From assembly GCA_018699935.1 (NCBI GenBank), contig JABISF010000069.1, forward strand, positions 1 to 38,412: 38,412 nt of DNA, read 5' to 3'. Origin of the DNA: Flavobacteriaceae bacterium (GTDB taxonomy: Bacteria > Bacteroidota > Bacteroidia > Flavobacteriales > Flavobacteriaceae). A program made the position numbers and the translations under genes. Under the pieces are notes generated by a model, which worked only from the letters and a program-made list of their open reading frames with translations, searched no databases and was not told the origin of the DNA. Positions 24,876 to 33,270 of this stretch are shown here, piece by piece (the stretch's first letter is position 1; each line of letters opens with the position of its first letter).

Positions 24876-25694
24876 ATGAAAATAGCTACCCTTAACCCTT
24901 TTATGAGAACCCTGACCTTTTTTGTCTTTTCCCTACTCCTTTTTGGGAGCTGCAAGGAAGTGTCAAAGGCTCAAAAAGAAATTACTTCGGCAGAAAATTC
25001 TGAGCCACTAGCATCCGATTGGATATTCCTTTTTGACGGAACTTCTACGGAAGGTTGGCGGGGCTATAATATGGAAACGCTGCCTCCTGGATGGATTATT
25101 AAGGACAGTGTTTTGACCTATGACACCCAATTGGGTTTAGAACAAAATTACAAGGGAGGAAAAGACATTCTATACGGTTTAGAGGAATTTGAAAATTTTG
25201 AACTTTATCTGGAATGGAAACTTCCGAAAGGGGGGAATAGCGGTATTTTTTATCACGTTAAAGAGGGCTATGATGCCCCTCCAGTGGTGGCCCCCGAATA
25301 CCAACTCATTGACGACGAAAATTATGCCAGCATCCACGATTTGACGGCTTACAATACCAGCTTGGGATATACCGAAAAACCTGAGGAATTGAAACCCCTT
25401 CAACAAACCGGAGCCGATTACGCCATGCATCCTCCTAGCCCCAACAAAACCTTACATCCGGTGGGGGAGTGGAATGCTTCGAAAATCGTATTTACCCCCA
25501 GCAGGGTAGAACATTGGCTCAATGGTGAATTGATAGTTTCCTTTGTGCCTTGGGATGCTGCTTGGGAAGCCAAAAAAAATTCCGATAAATGGAAAAATAG
25601 TCCTGCCTACGGAAGCTTCAAAACGGGTTATATTGCCTTACAAGATCACGCCAGTCCAATCTGGTTTAGAAATATCAAAATAAAAAAATTATAA
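24876..25694 (+). CDS. DUF1080 lipoprotein (3-keto-disaccharide hydrolase-like)
   Basis: A 272-aa lipoprotein from ATG 24876; ATG 24837 or 24903 are alternatives, the latter giving the cleanest signal (FFVFSLLLFGSC). The mature part is the DUF1080 concanavalin-like fold: WIFLFDGTSTEGWRGYN, LYLEWKLPKGGNSGIFYHV, PEYQLIDDENY, ADYAMHPPSPNKTLHPVGEWN, VEHWLNGELIVSF and ALQDHASPIWFRNIKIK. Characterised members cleave 3-keto-glycosides. It lies 3 nt before a Gfo/Idh/MocA oxidoreductase, a common partner in such glycoside breakdown. Confidence 0.9.
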   Translation: MKIATLNPFMRTLTFFVFSLLLFGSCKEVSKAQKEITSAENSEPLASDWIFLFDGTSTEGWRGYNMETLPPGWIIKDSVLTYDTQLGLEQNYKGGKDILYGLEEFENFELYLEWKLPKGGNSGIFYHVKEGYDAPPVVAPEYQLIDDENYASIHDLTAYNTSLGYTEKPEELKPLQQTGADYAMHPPSPNKTLHPVGEWNASKIVFTPSRVEHWLNGELIVSFVPWDAAWEAKKNSDKWKNSPAYGSFKTGYIALQDHASPIWFRNIKIKKL

Positions 25695-25697
25695 CTC

Positions 25698-27125
25698 ATG
25701 AACAAACGCGAATTTATTAAAACCAGTGGTGTGGGAGCCTTAGGAATCATGATGACTCCTGCCTTTTTGAAGGGGGCAACCCTCAAAGATCGATTGCGTA
25801 CAGCGCATATAGGCGTGGGAAATATGGGCGCAGAGGACCTCAAAGCCATCTCCTCGCACAGTGCCGTTGATGTGATTGCCCTTTGTGATGTGGATGCGGT
25901 CAATTTGGCCAAAGCGCACAAGCTGCATCCCAAAGCGCGGATCTTTTTTGATTATCGTGTAATGCTCGACGAATTGGCCGATGAAATTGATGCCGTGGTG
26001 GTTTCAACTCCGGATCATACTCATGCTCCGGCTTCACTACTTGCCATGCAAAAAGGCAAAGCAGTCTATTGTCAAAAACCACTTACCCATTATGTGTCCG
26101 AATCACGCGCGATGAACAAATTGGCAGCAGACAATGGCTTGGTTACTCAAATGGGAATTCAAGTGCATTCTTTTTACGATTATAAATTAGCCACCCTTTT
26201 GATCCAATCCGGAATCATTGGCAAGGTCCATACGGTACACGCTTGGTCCCCCAAAAACTGGGGTTATGATGGCGCAACACCCCAAGGAGAAGACGCTATT
26301 CCAGAACAATTAGATTGGAATTTGTGGATGGGAACCTCCAAAAAAAGACCTTATAAAGACGGAATGTACCATCCCGGGAATTGGCGAAAAATGATGGATT
26401 ACGGTTGTGGAACTTTGGGAGATATGGGGGTTCATATTTTTGATACGCCCTATAATGCATTGGCCTTGGATGTACCCACCACCATTACCAACCAATGCCG
26501 CCCTTCTAACGATTATGGTTATCCAGAAAATAATTTGGTCACCTATGAATTTCCACAAACACCATACACCGCAAAAACCCTAAAATGGGTGTGGTACGAC
26601 GGTCCTGGCGTTCCACCCATGCATGAGGATTTGCTCTTGCCCGGGGCTAAAAATCAAACAGCGAACAAGTCCAAAGCTTCGGACAGCATACAAGATAAAA
26701 TATCCTTGGATGCCAAAATTGCCGATGAAGCAAGCCTACCAGAGCAAGGCGCCATGTTTGTAGGTTCCAAAGGGCGGTTGCTTTTGCCACACTTTATGCA
26801 ATTGCCTAAGAAAATTTCAAAAGGGAAATATGTAGATATAACCAAAGAAATTGCCAAAGTTGCTGCAGCCCATCAATTGGGAGAACCCATTCGAAACTAC
26901 GGTACGGAAGGACCCAAACATTATCACCAATTTGTAGATGCTTGTCTAGGAAAGGGCGAAACTTCCGCTCCTTTTGCCTATGCCGCGCGCTTGACAGAAA
27001 CGATCTTGTTGGGTACCATAGCAGGAAGATTCCCTGGCGAAACCTTGCATTGGGATTCCGAAAAAGCCCGATTTAAAGAAGAAAAAGCCAACCAATATTT
27101 GGCCGGCGACTATCGTGATTTTTAA
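25698..27125 (+). CDS. Tat-exported Gfo/Idh/MocA oxidoreductase
   Basis: A 475-aa NAD(P)-dependent oxidoreductase. The N-terminus (NKREFIKTSGVGALGIMMTPAF) is a Tat-like signal with Lys-Arg in place of Arg-Arg. The Rossmann fold starts at RTAHIGVGNMGAEDL, followed by VVSTPDHTHAP, and the catalytic Lys lies in YCQKPLTHY (EKP-type motif with Gln for Glu). The C-terminal substrate domain has GNWRKMMDYGCGTLGDMGVHIFDTPYNAL. Such exported members often act on sugars, for example 3-keto formation or reduction. Ends near a strong terminator. Confidence 0.92.
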   Translation: MNKREFIKTSGVGALGIMMTPAFLKGATLKDRLRTAHIGVGNMGAEDLKAISSHSAVDVIALCDVDAVNLAKAHKLHPKARIFFDYRVMLDELADEIDAVVVSTPDHTHAPASLLAMQKGKAVYCQKPLTHYVSESRAMNKLAADNGLVTQMGIQVHSFYDYKLATLLIQSGIIGKVHTVHAWSPKNWGYDGATPQGEDAIPEQLDWNLWMGTSKKRPYKDGMYHPGNWRKMMDYGCGTLGDMGVHIFDTPYNALALDVPTTITNQCRPSNDYGYPENNLVTYEFPQTPYTAKTLKWVWYDGPGVPPMHEDLLLPGAKNQTANKSKASDSIQDKISLDAKIADEASLPEQGAMFVGSKGRLLLPHFMQLPKKISKGKYVDITKEIAKVAAAHQLGEPIRNYGTEGPKHYHQFVDACLGKGETSAPFAYAARLTETILLGTIAGRFPGETLHWDSEKARFKEEKANQYLAGDYRDF

Positions 27126-27151
27126 AAAGCAGAATTAGATTTTTTACTTTT

Positions 27152-27181
27152 AACCGGATTGTTTTTCAATCCGGTTTTTTT
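27152..27181 (+). terminator. Terminator of the catabolic cluster
   Basis: Perfect 10-bp stem AACCGGATTG / CAATCCGGTT with a five-T loop, running into a T tract. Confidence 0.9.
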
Positions 27182-27297
27182 ATTTTCAAAAGCAAAGCAA
27201 TTGCCGCTTGTGAAATTAAACCCCATTTCATGAGAGGAAAAAAGGCTGTTCCTTAGAATTAGTTTACTTTTGCCCCTTCATTAAAAAAACCTATATT

Positions 27298-28893
27298 TTG
27301 AAGCCTTTCCAACTGATAGACAAGACCAACGGAGGTAGTGTCAAAAACGATCTTTTATCCGGACTTACTGTAGCCTTAGCCCTAGTTCCCGAAGCTGTCG
27401 CTTTTGCTTTTGTAGCTGGAATATCTCCTGTTGTGGGTCTTTACGGGGCATTTATGATGGGGATTATCACGGCTATTTTTGGCGGTCGTCCAGGAATGAT
27501 TTCCGGAGCTACGGGTGCCATGGCAGTAGTTATGGTACATTTGGTACGCGAAGGCAATTTATTGGCAGGAAATGAAGCTTCAGGGTTACAATATTTGTTT
27601 GCCACGCTATTGTTGGCTGGAGTAATACAAATGGCGTCCGGAGTTTTGCGATTGGGAAAATTTGTACGCATGATTCCCCACTCTGTTATGATGGGGTTTG
27701 TCAATGGTTTGGCCATTGTCATCTTTATTTCCCAATTGGGCATGTTTAAAAGTCAGGGAGTATGGTTGGAAGGCAAAGCGTTGTGGATCATGCTGGGATT
27801 GGTAGCGGTCACCATGGCCATCATGGCACTGCTTCCTTTACTGACCAAAAAAATTCCTGCAGCGCTGACAGCCATACTACTGGTGTCATTTTGGGTGATT
27901 TTTGGAGAACTAGAAACGGAAACCGTAAAATCCTTTATTGTTGCCAATGGCGGTGTGGGGGTCAAAGCAGGACTGCCAAGTTTTCAGATTCCAATGATTG
28001 CTTTCAATATGGAAACCTTGCTCTTTATTGCGCCTTATGCCCTAATTTTAGCTGCAATTGGATTGATTGAGTCTTTAATGACTTTAAATTTAATTGATGA
28101 ATTAACCGATTCGCATGGGAGTGGAAACCGCGAGTGTGTTGCCCAAGGGGCAGGAAATTTCGTAAATGGTTTGTTTGGCGGTATGGGTGGATGTGCCATG
28201 ATTGGACAAAGCATCATCAATATTAAGTCGGGGGGAAGAGGGCGTCTTTCCGGGATCACCGCCGCAGTTGCATTGTTGTTTTTCATCTTATTTGGTTCTA
28301 GCTATATCGAACAGGTTCCCATTGCTGCCTTGGTGGGAGTTATGTTTATGGTGGTGTTGGGCACTTTTGCTTGGAGCACCTTCAAAGTATGGAATAAAGT
28401 TCCAAAGGCGGATGTCATTGTCATTGTTTTGGTAACGGTTCTCACCGTCTTTTTTGATTTGGCGATTGCCGTGCTGGCGGGAGTAATTATTTCCTCATTG
28501 GTTTTTGCTTGGGAAAATGCAAAACGAATTCGAGCGCGAAAATATATAGACGAACACGGTGTAAAACATTACGAAATATATGGGCCCTTATTTTTTGGTT
28601 GTATCGAATTGTTCAATAGTAAATTTGATGTTCAAAATGATCCAGATGAGGTGGTCATTGATTTTAAAGAATCTCGAATAGTGGATCAGTCTGCCATTGA
28701 ATGCATTAACAAACTCACCGAACGCTATTTGAAAAACGGGAAAAACATTCACTTGCGACATCTGTCCTCCGATTGTATCAAATTGATTCAACGCGCAGAA
28801 AAAATTTGTGTGGTAAATGTTTTGGAGGATCCTGATTATTTTGTTGCGATTGATAATTTCCGTCAAGCTCAAAATAAAATTGCAGCACTGTAA
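27298..28893 (+). CDS. SulP-family anion transporter with STAS domain
   Basis: A 531-aa SulP transporter. About 10-14 helices occupy residues 15-410, with the family start LLSGLTVALALVPEAVAFAFVAGISPVVGLYGAFM, then GGRPGMISGATGAMAVV and CVAQGAGNFVNGLFGGMGGCAMIGQSIINI. A C-terminal STAS domain is at about 425-525 (EVVIDFKESRIVDQSAIECINKL). Relatives carry sulfate, bicarbonate or other anions. The start is TTG at 27298; the next Met is at about residue 54, inside the first helices, so TTG is required. Substrate cannot be read from the sequence. Confidence 0.93.
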   Translation: MKPFQLIDKTNGGSVKNDLLSGLTVALALVPEAVAFAFVAGISPVVGLYGAFMMGIITAIFGGRPGMISGATGAMAVVMVHLVREGNLLAGNEASGLQYLFATLLLAGVIQMASGVLRLGKFVRMIPHSVMMGFVNGLAIVIFISQLGMFKSQGVWLEGKALWIMLGLVAVTMAIMALLPLLTKKIPAALTAILLVSFWVIFGELETETVKSFIVANGGVGVKAGLPSFQIPMIAFNMETLLFIAPYALILAAIGLIESLMTLNLIDELTDSHGSGNRECVAQGAGNFVNGLFGGMGGCAMIGQSIINIKSGGRGRLSGITAAVALLFFILFGSSYIEQVPIAALVGVMFMVVLGTFAWSTFKVWNKVPKADVIVIVLVTVLTVFFDLAIAVLAGVIISSLVFAWENAKRIRARKYIDEHGVKHYEIYGPLFFGCIELFNSKFDVQNDPDEVVIDFKESRIVDQSAIECINKLTERYLKNGKNIHLRHLSSDCIKLIQRAEKICVVNVLEDPDYFVAIDNFRQAQNKIAAL

Positions 28894-28955
28894 GGGGGTA
28901 TTAAAGGGATTTATCTAAAGTGATTTTTTGTAACTTTAGAAAAAACTATTAATTA

Positions 28956-29480
28956 ATGGGAACCACTTTTTTAGGAAAAGAACAAAAAAAGAAAATAACA
29001 CCCTCCTACGATACGGTTGAAGGAAAGAGTGTTATGGATGCAAATTTGGAAAGCTTTCAAAAAAAAGCTGATAAAAGTGCGCCCCAAGAGCAACTGAATG
29101 CTTTACAAGAAAAAGTGGATAGCAATACAGGTTTACCCCTTCAGCTAAAAGCCGGAGTGGAGCAGCTTTCAGGCGTATCGCTAGACGATGTGCAGGTCAA
29201 TTATAATTCCGATAAACCTTCGCAATTGAAAGCCAAAGCCTATGCCGAGGGCAATCAGATTCACCTTTCTAGCGGAGAAGAAAAGCAGTTGCCCCACGAG
29301 GCATGGCACGTGGTTCAGCAAAAACAAAAGCGGGTACAACCTACCGTATCCATGAATGGAACTCAAATTAATGATGACCCCACGCTAGAAAAGGAAGCCA
29401 CTCAAATGGGCGAAAAAGCCAATTTTTTGGGCAGCCCCACCTTTTTTAATGATCAAAAGGAGAAAGAAAACACTCCTTAG
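28956..29480 (+). CDS. DUF4157 (eCIS core domain) protein
   Basis: A 174-aa soluble protein. The middle (about 65-130) is a DUF4157 domain: GLPLQLKAGVEQLSGVSLDDVQVNYNSDKPSQLKAKAYAEGNQIHLSSGEEKQLPHEAWHVVQQKQ, with a zincin-like HExxH (His114-Glu115...His118). This domain is common in proteins encoded with extracellular contractile injection systems and in some toxins. The tail is short and has no recognisable toxin domain. No contractile-injection genes are in the window. TAACTTTA just upstream of the start resembles a -7 box. Stand-alone function unknown. Confidence 0.82.
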   Translation: MGTTFLGKEQKKKITPSYDTVEGKSVMDANLESFQKKADKSAPQEQLNALQEKVDSNTGLPLQLKAGVEQLSGVSLDDVQVNYNSDKPSQLKAKAYAEGNQIHLSSGEEKQLPHEAWHVVQQKQKRVQPTVSMNGTQINDDPTLEKEATQMGEKANFLGSPTFFNDQKEKENTP

Positions 29481-29507
29481 TACTTTTAAAGGCGTTAGGG
29501 ATTTAAC

Positions 29508-29684
29508 TTAGTCTTTGTGTGAACTGTCACAGTAGGGCATCCTTTGAGATTTTCCACAACCACAGAGCGTAAATTTTGGACCATGGGGGAGCGGATTTCC
29601 TTCCGCATCGGTCAAGTCAACCGGCCCGTCAATGACGATGGGACCGTGCGGTTTTCTGAATATGGTGGGTATAGTTTTTTCCAT
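29508..29684 (-). CDS. CDGSH iron-sulfur domain protein
   Basis: A 58-aa protein. Residues 40-56 carry the 2Fe-2S motif LCGCGKSQRMPYCDSSH, that is Cys41, Cys43, Cys52 and His56 in the CxCx8CxxxH pattern of CDGSH (mitoNEET-like) proteins. The N-terminal half has PHGPIVIDGPVDL and GNPLPHGPKF, typical of small bacterial members. It probably serves in redox or Fe-S handling in the cytoplasm. Its ATG shares one base with the stop codon of the DUF885 gene (TAATG), so translation is coupled. Confidence 0.88.
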   Translation of the reverse strand: MEKTIPTIFRKPHGPIVIDGPVDLTDAEGNPLPHGPKFTLCGCGKSQRMPYCDSSHKD

Positions 29685-31399
29685 TATTTATTTAAAGATT
29701 TATTAATATATCGATTTATTTTTTCTTCGAGTAAGGGCAGGGTCAATGTTCCTTTATCAAGAACAGCTTCGTGAAACTGTCGGATGTCAAAATTTGTTCC
29801 CAAGGCATTTTCAGCTTTTCTTCTCAGTTCTCGAATTTTAAGTTCTCCAATTTTATAGGACAAGGCTTGTCCCGGCCAAGAAATATAGCGATCAATTTCC
29901 GTATTTACCTCACGAAGCGAGAGGGCGGTGTGATTTTTCATATAGTTTACGGCTTCTTCTCTGGTCCAGTCAAAGGCGTGGATGCCCGTGTCTACGACCA
30001 AACGACAAGCTCTCCACATCTCGTAAGTCAATTTGCCAAACACTTCATAGGGAGTCGTATATATCCCCATTTCGTTGGCTAAATACTCACTGTACAACCC
30101 CCAACCTTCGCCATAAGCAGAGAGGTAAAGCGTTTTTCTAAATTTTGGGATCGTGGCTCCCAGTTCTGCATTCAAAGCACCCTGCAAATGATGTCCTGGT
30201 ACCGCCTCATGCGCCGATAGGGAAGGAATCACATACAAGGGACGACTGGGTAAATCAAAAGTATTCACCCAATAATATCCCGGATCAGTGCTGTCGGGAG
30301 CCGTCCCGATATAACGACCGCCGGTGTATTTTGGAGCAAGAGCATCCGGTACAGCGGCCACGCCATACGGTTTTCGGGGAAGTGTAATAAAATAACGAGG
30401 CAATTGCTCATCAATTTTTTTACAAACATCTCTCGTAAAACGCAGTAATTCTTCAGCACTTTGCGCATAAAATTGCGGATCGGTTCGCAAGTAGTCGATA
30501 AAGGCACTCAAATCGCCTTTAAATCCAACTCTTTTGATGACTTCTTCCATCCGTAATTTGATGAGTGCCACTTCTTCCAGGCCTTTTTGATGGATTTCCT
30601 CGGGGCTTAAAGGCAGTGTCGTGTAATATTCGATACGACTTTGGTAGAATGCTTTTCCGTTGGGAATTTTTGAGATACCAATTGCAGACCTTGTTTTGGG
30701 ATAGTATTCCGATTGAAAAAACCGTTTGACCCCTTTGAACGTAGGGATGATGTCTTTTTCAATCACTTCGAGGGCGGCAGTTCGCAGTGAATCTCTAAAG
30801 CTATTGGAAAAAGTTTTCGGAAGATTTTTAAAAGGACTGTAATAAAAATGATTTCTGCTATCCACCAAAATATGCTTTTCGTAAGTGGCATCATAACCCT
30901 TGAAAATCACAAGGGGTTGACCCATTCCTGCCTCCAATCCTTTTTGAATCAGTACTTTTTGTTGTTCGATATAGCGCGGAATGGATTTGAGCAATTTTAA
31001 ATATTCCAAAGCAGCCTTTCGACTCGTTATGGGACGGACAGTATAGGTCAAACTGGTGTGAAATCCATCATCAGAAAGGATGGGATTCCAATGCGTTTTA
31101 TATTCGAAAGCGGCTTGTTTTTCATTTAATTCAAACAGCAACAGCGCATGGGAAATCTGATCGTCTTCGTCCAATTCCTCCTTTGGTAGGGCTTGAAGTT
31201 GATCGATCAGTTGTTCACTAAAAACAGCTTCTTTCTCAAAGCGTTCTTCACTAAAATCACCCAAAGGAAATTCCTTGGGGTCATAGGCTTCAAAATTTTC
31301 ATAACGACGGATCAGATCAGCCAGTTGTTCTTGCGGATTTGGGGTTTGACAGCTCCATAAAAAAAGCACAAGGATTCCGCTATAGAGGCATTTTTTCAT
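29684..31399 (-). CDS. DUF885 lipoprotein, putative metallopeptidase
   Basis: A 571-aa protein with a lipoprotein signal (GILVLFLWSCQT) and a DUF885 domain over most of its length. The zincin-like motif HEAVPGHHLQ (an HExxxH form, typical of the family) is at about residues 395-405, with a downstream Glu-rich helix containing YGEGWGLYSEYLANEMG. Family members behave as carboxypeptidase-like or oligopeptidase-like enzymes in some organisms. It likely works in the periplasm or at the surface. Translationally coupled with the CDGSH gene. Confidence 0.88.
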   Translation of the reverse strand: MKKCLYSGILVLFLWSCQTPNPQEQLADLIRRYENFEAYDPKEFPLGDFSEERFEKEAVFSEQLIDQLQALPKEELDEDDQISHALLLFELNEKQAAFEYKTHWNPILSDDGFHTSLTYTVRPITSRKAALEYLKLLKSIPRYIEQQKVLIQKGLEAGMGQPLVIFKGYDATYEKHILVDSRNHFYYSPFKNLPKTFSNSFRDSLRTAALEVIEKDIIPTFKGVKRFFQSEYYPKTRSAIGISKIPNGKAFYQSRIEYYTTLPLSPEEIHQKGLEEVALIKLRMEEVIKRVGFKGDLSAFIDYLRTDPQFYAQSAEELLRFTRDVCKKIDEQLPRYFITLPRKPYGVAAVPDALAPKYTGGRYIGTAPDSTDPGYYWVNTFDLPSRPLYVIPSLSAHEAVPGHHLQGALNAELGATIPKFRKTLYLSAYGEGWGLYSEYLANEMGIYTTPYEVFGKLTYEMWRACRLVVDTGIHAFDWTREEAVNYMKNHTALSLREVNTEIDRYISWPGQALSYKIGELKIRELRRKAENALGTNFDIRQFHEAVLDKGTLTLPLLEEKINRYINKSLNK

Positions 31400-31457
31400 T
31401 TTACTTTTTTATGAAGATAGGGTTTTTTCAAAAAATTCCGAAGAAAGTTGGAAAGGT

Positions 31458-32198
31458 CTATTTTCTGGACATTTCAAATTTACTGAGCTTGATGTCGTCC
31501 AAGCCGTTGTCGTCAAATGGATATTCCATATGATCTTGTATATTATACAGGGAGATCAGAATAAATTCACTTAGAATAACTACAAAATAGGTGAGCCAAG
31601 CGGGATTGTCCAAACCAATTTTATTGATGATCGTAGGGGTGTACACCACCGGAAAAATATAAATAAAGATCAAACAATAGGCTTTCAAGCTGATGGGCGT
31701 TCGGTGGGTATGAATGCCAATCAAATTATTGGAGGATTCTATACTGTCTTTTAAAAATCGAAAGAGGCGTTGCCGGGTGCCCCCACTGATTGCTTCGCTG
31801 TTGGCCATGACAAAATCTACAATGTCTTTCATGCTATCATCCACCTTCTGGGTATTTTCATCTGCAGATTTCAAAAAATTCATAACCGCACTGTTGGCGT
31901 GATTTATTTTTTCAACGCCTGTTTTTAAATCTTCTTCTTTCAGACTTTTGGTGGAGATGAGAATGTTTTCAAAAGTGCGTAACGAAGCGTGAAAACGACT
32001 CAAATGCTCCAAGGCTTTTTCGCGTCTGCGAAACGCTCCGCGGATAGTAAAAACCAAAGGAAAAATAATGGCAATACTCATCAACGTAAGATCGATATTG
32101 TAGATCACTTTAAATCGATAGGCCACATAGGGAATGAGAGCCGACAACAAAACGCAAACCAAAGTTCTATAATTGATGATACTTAAATATCTAGACAT
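31458..32198 (-). CDS. Bestrophin-like membrane protein
   Basis: A 246-aa protein with four membrane segments (about 10-30, 38-52, 171-190, 200-217). The central part is helical and charged. The last section LSEFILISLYNIQDHMEYPFDDNGLDDIKL resembles the C-terminal signature of bacterial bestrophin-type channels (NPFD.DG.DDI). The rest is not a clear match, so I call it bestrophin-like only. It is divergent from the gene at 32241 and separated by about 40 nt. Confidence 0.6.
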   Translation of the reverse strand: MSRYLSIINYRTLVCVLLSALIPYVAYRFKVIYNIDLTLMSIAIIFPLVFTIRGAFRRREKALEHLSRFHASLRTFENILISTKSLKEEDLKTGVEKINHANSAVMNFLKSADENTQKVDDSMKDIVDFVMANSEAISGGTRQRLFRFLKDSIESSNNLIGIHTHRTPISLKAYCLIFIYIFPVVYTPTIINKIGLDNPAWLTYFVVILSEFILISLYNIQDHMEYPFDDNGLDDIKLSKFEMSRK

Positions 32199-32211
32199 CT
32201 ATCTTAATTGT

Positions 32212-32219
32212 TATATTTG
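32212..32219 (+). promoter_or_regulatory. -7 box for the CotH-like gene
   Basis: TATATTTG, a perfect TAnnTTTG, 21 nt before ATG 32241. It supports that start rather than the upstream TTG-type start at 32208. No matching -33 element. Confidence 0.5.
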
Positions 32220-32240
32220 AGTAAATTTATTAACTATAAT

Positions 32241-33260
32241 ATGAAATTGCAAACATTCTCTAGTTTCATTTACTTGTGTACCTCTTTTATTTTTGCACAA
32301 GTAGAGCTCCCATCGGATCAACTATTTAATGATCAAACTCCTTTAGAAATTAAGCTTTCCTATTCTAACTCCGAAATGCAAAAGGATACGGACGATTCTA
32401 CCTTTATTAAAACGAATATGGAGTTTTTGCACGAACAAAAATGGAATAATATGGAGGTGTCGCTTCGTGCAAGAGGGAATTTCAGAAGATCAAAATGTTA
32501 TTTTCCTCCCATCAAAATGAAGATCAAGAAAAAACAGTTGGAAGGAACCTTGTTTGAGGGCAATAAAACCATGAAGTTGGTAATGCCCTGTAAGATGGAA
32601 AAAGAAAACAACGACAATGTTTTGCAAGAGTTTATAGCCTATAAGTTGTACGAGATTATATCTCCCTATCATTTTAAAACCCGAAGAGTACATATTGATT
32701 TCTCAGAACCTGTTCGATCCAATGTTAAAAAATACGAACTCACTGGATTTTTTATAGAGGACGACAAAATGGTCGCAAAACGGAACGATGGAAAAATCTT
32801 TGAGCGGTATATGCATCCCTTGGCCATGGAGGATTTGACTTCCGTTCGCAACGCCTATTTCCAATTTCTTTTGGGAAATACCGATTTTTCAGTGGCCTAT
32901 CAGCACAATGGCAAATTGATGTATGTGAACAATGTCACTGTGCCACTGCCCTATGATTTTGATATGACCGGTTGGGTGAGTCCTAGTTATGCGGTGGTCA
33001 ACCAAACTCTTGGTATTGATTCTGTGAATGACAGAAAATACAGAGGTTTTAAACGCGATGTAAAGGTGTTCGACAAGGTGCGTTCGGAATATATTGCCAA
33101 CAAACAAAAGATGTTGAGTTTGGTAAGTTCCTTCGAAGGTGATTTTGAAAATCCCACAGAATTCAGCAAAATGAATAGCTTTTTGATTTCCTTTTTTGAG
33201 TTGATTGAGGACGATAAAGCCTACCAAAAACAAATTGTGGAGGCCGCTCGAGTAAAATAG
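32241..33260 (+). CDS. Secreted CotH-like protein
   Basis: A 339-aa protein with a Sec signal (FSSFIYLCTSFIFAQ). The body resembles CotH-type atypical kinases: VSLRARGNFRRSKCYFPPIKMKIKKK, TMKLVMPCK, VLQEFIAYKLYEIISPYHFKTRRVHIDFSEP, YELTGFFIEDDKMVAKRN, and a later NAYFQFLLGNTDFSVAYQHNGKLM and PLPYDFDMTGWV (Asp of a DFD-like metal motif). CotH kinases phosphorylate secreted proteins; whether this one is active is not clear. The neighbour on the minus strand is a phosphatase. Confidence 0.7.
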   Translation: MKLQTFSSFIYLCTSFIFAQVELPSDQLFNDQTPLEIKLSYSNSEMQKDTDDSTFIKTNMEFLHEQKWNNMEVSLRARGNFRRSKCYFPPIKMKIKKKQLEGTLFEGNKTMKLVMPCKMEKENNDNVLQEFIAYKLYEIISPYHFKTRRVHIDFSEPVRSNVKKYELTGFFIEDDKMVAKRNDGKIFERYMHPLAMEDLTSVRNAYFQFLLGNTDFSVAYQHNGKLMYVNNVTVPLPYDFDMTGWVSPSYAVVNQTLGIDSVNDRKYRGFKRDVKVFDKVRSEYIANKQKMLSLVSSFEGDFENPTEFSKMNSFLISFFELIEDDKAYQKQIVEAARVK

Positions 33261-33270
33261 CTTTAAAAAA

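Noticed and set aside
27268-27290. TTCATTAAA before the SulP gene matches the far end of the guide.
   Set aside because: The repeat-proximal bases do not match, so Cas9 seed rules are not met.
29677-29697. TTAAATAAATA on the minus strand matches the middle of the candidate guide (11 in a row).
   Set aside because: The match excludes the end next to the repeat, is pure A/T and lies at the DUF885/CDGSH junction. Likely chance.
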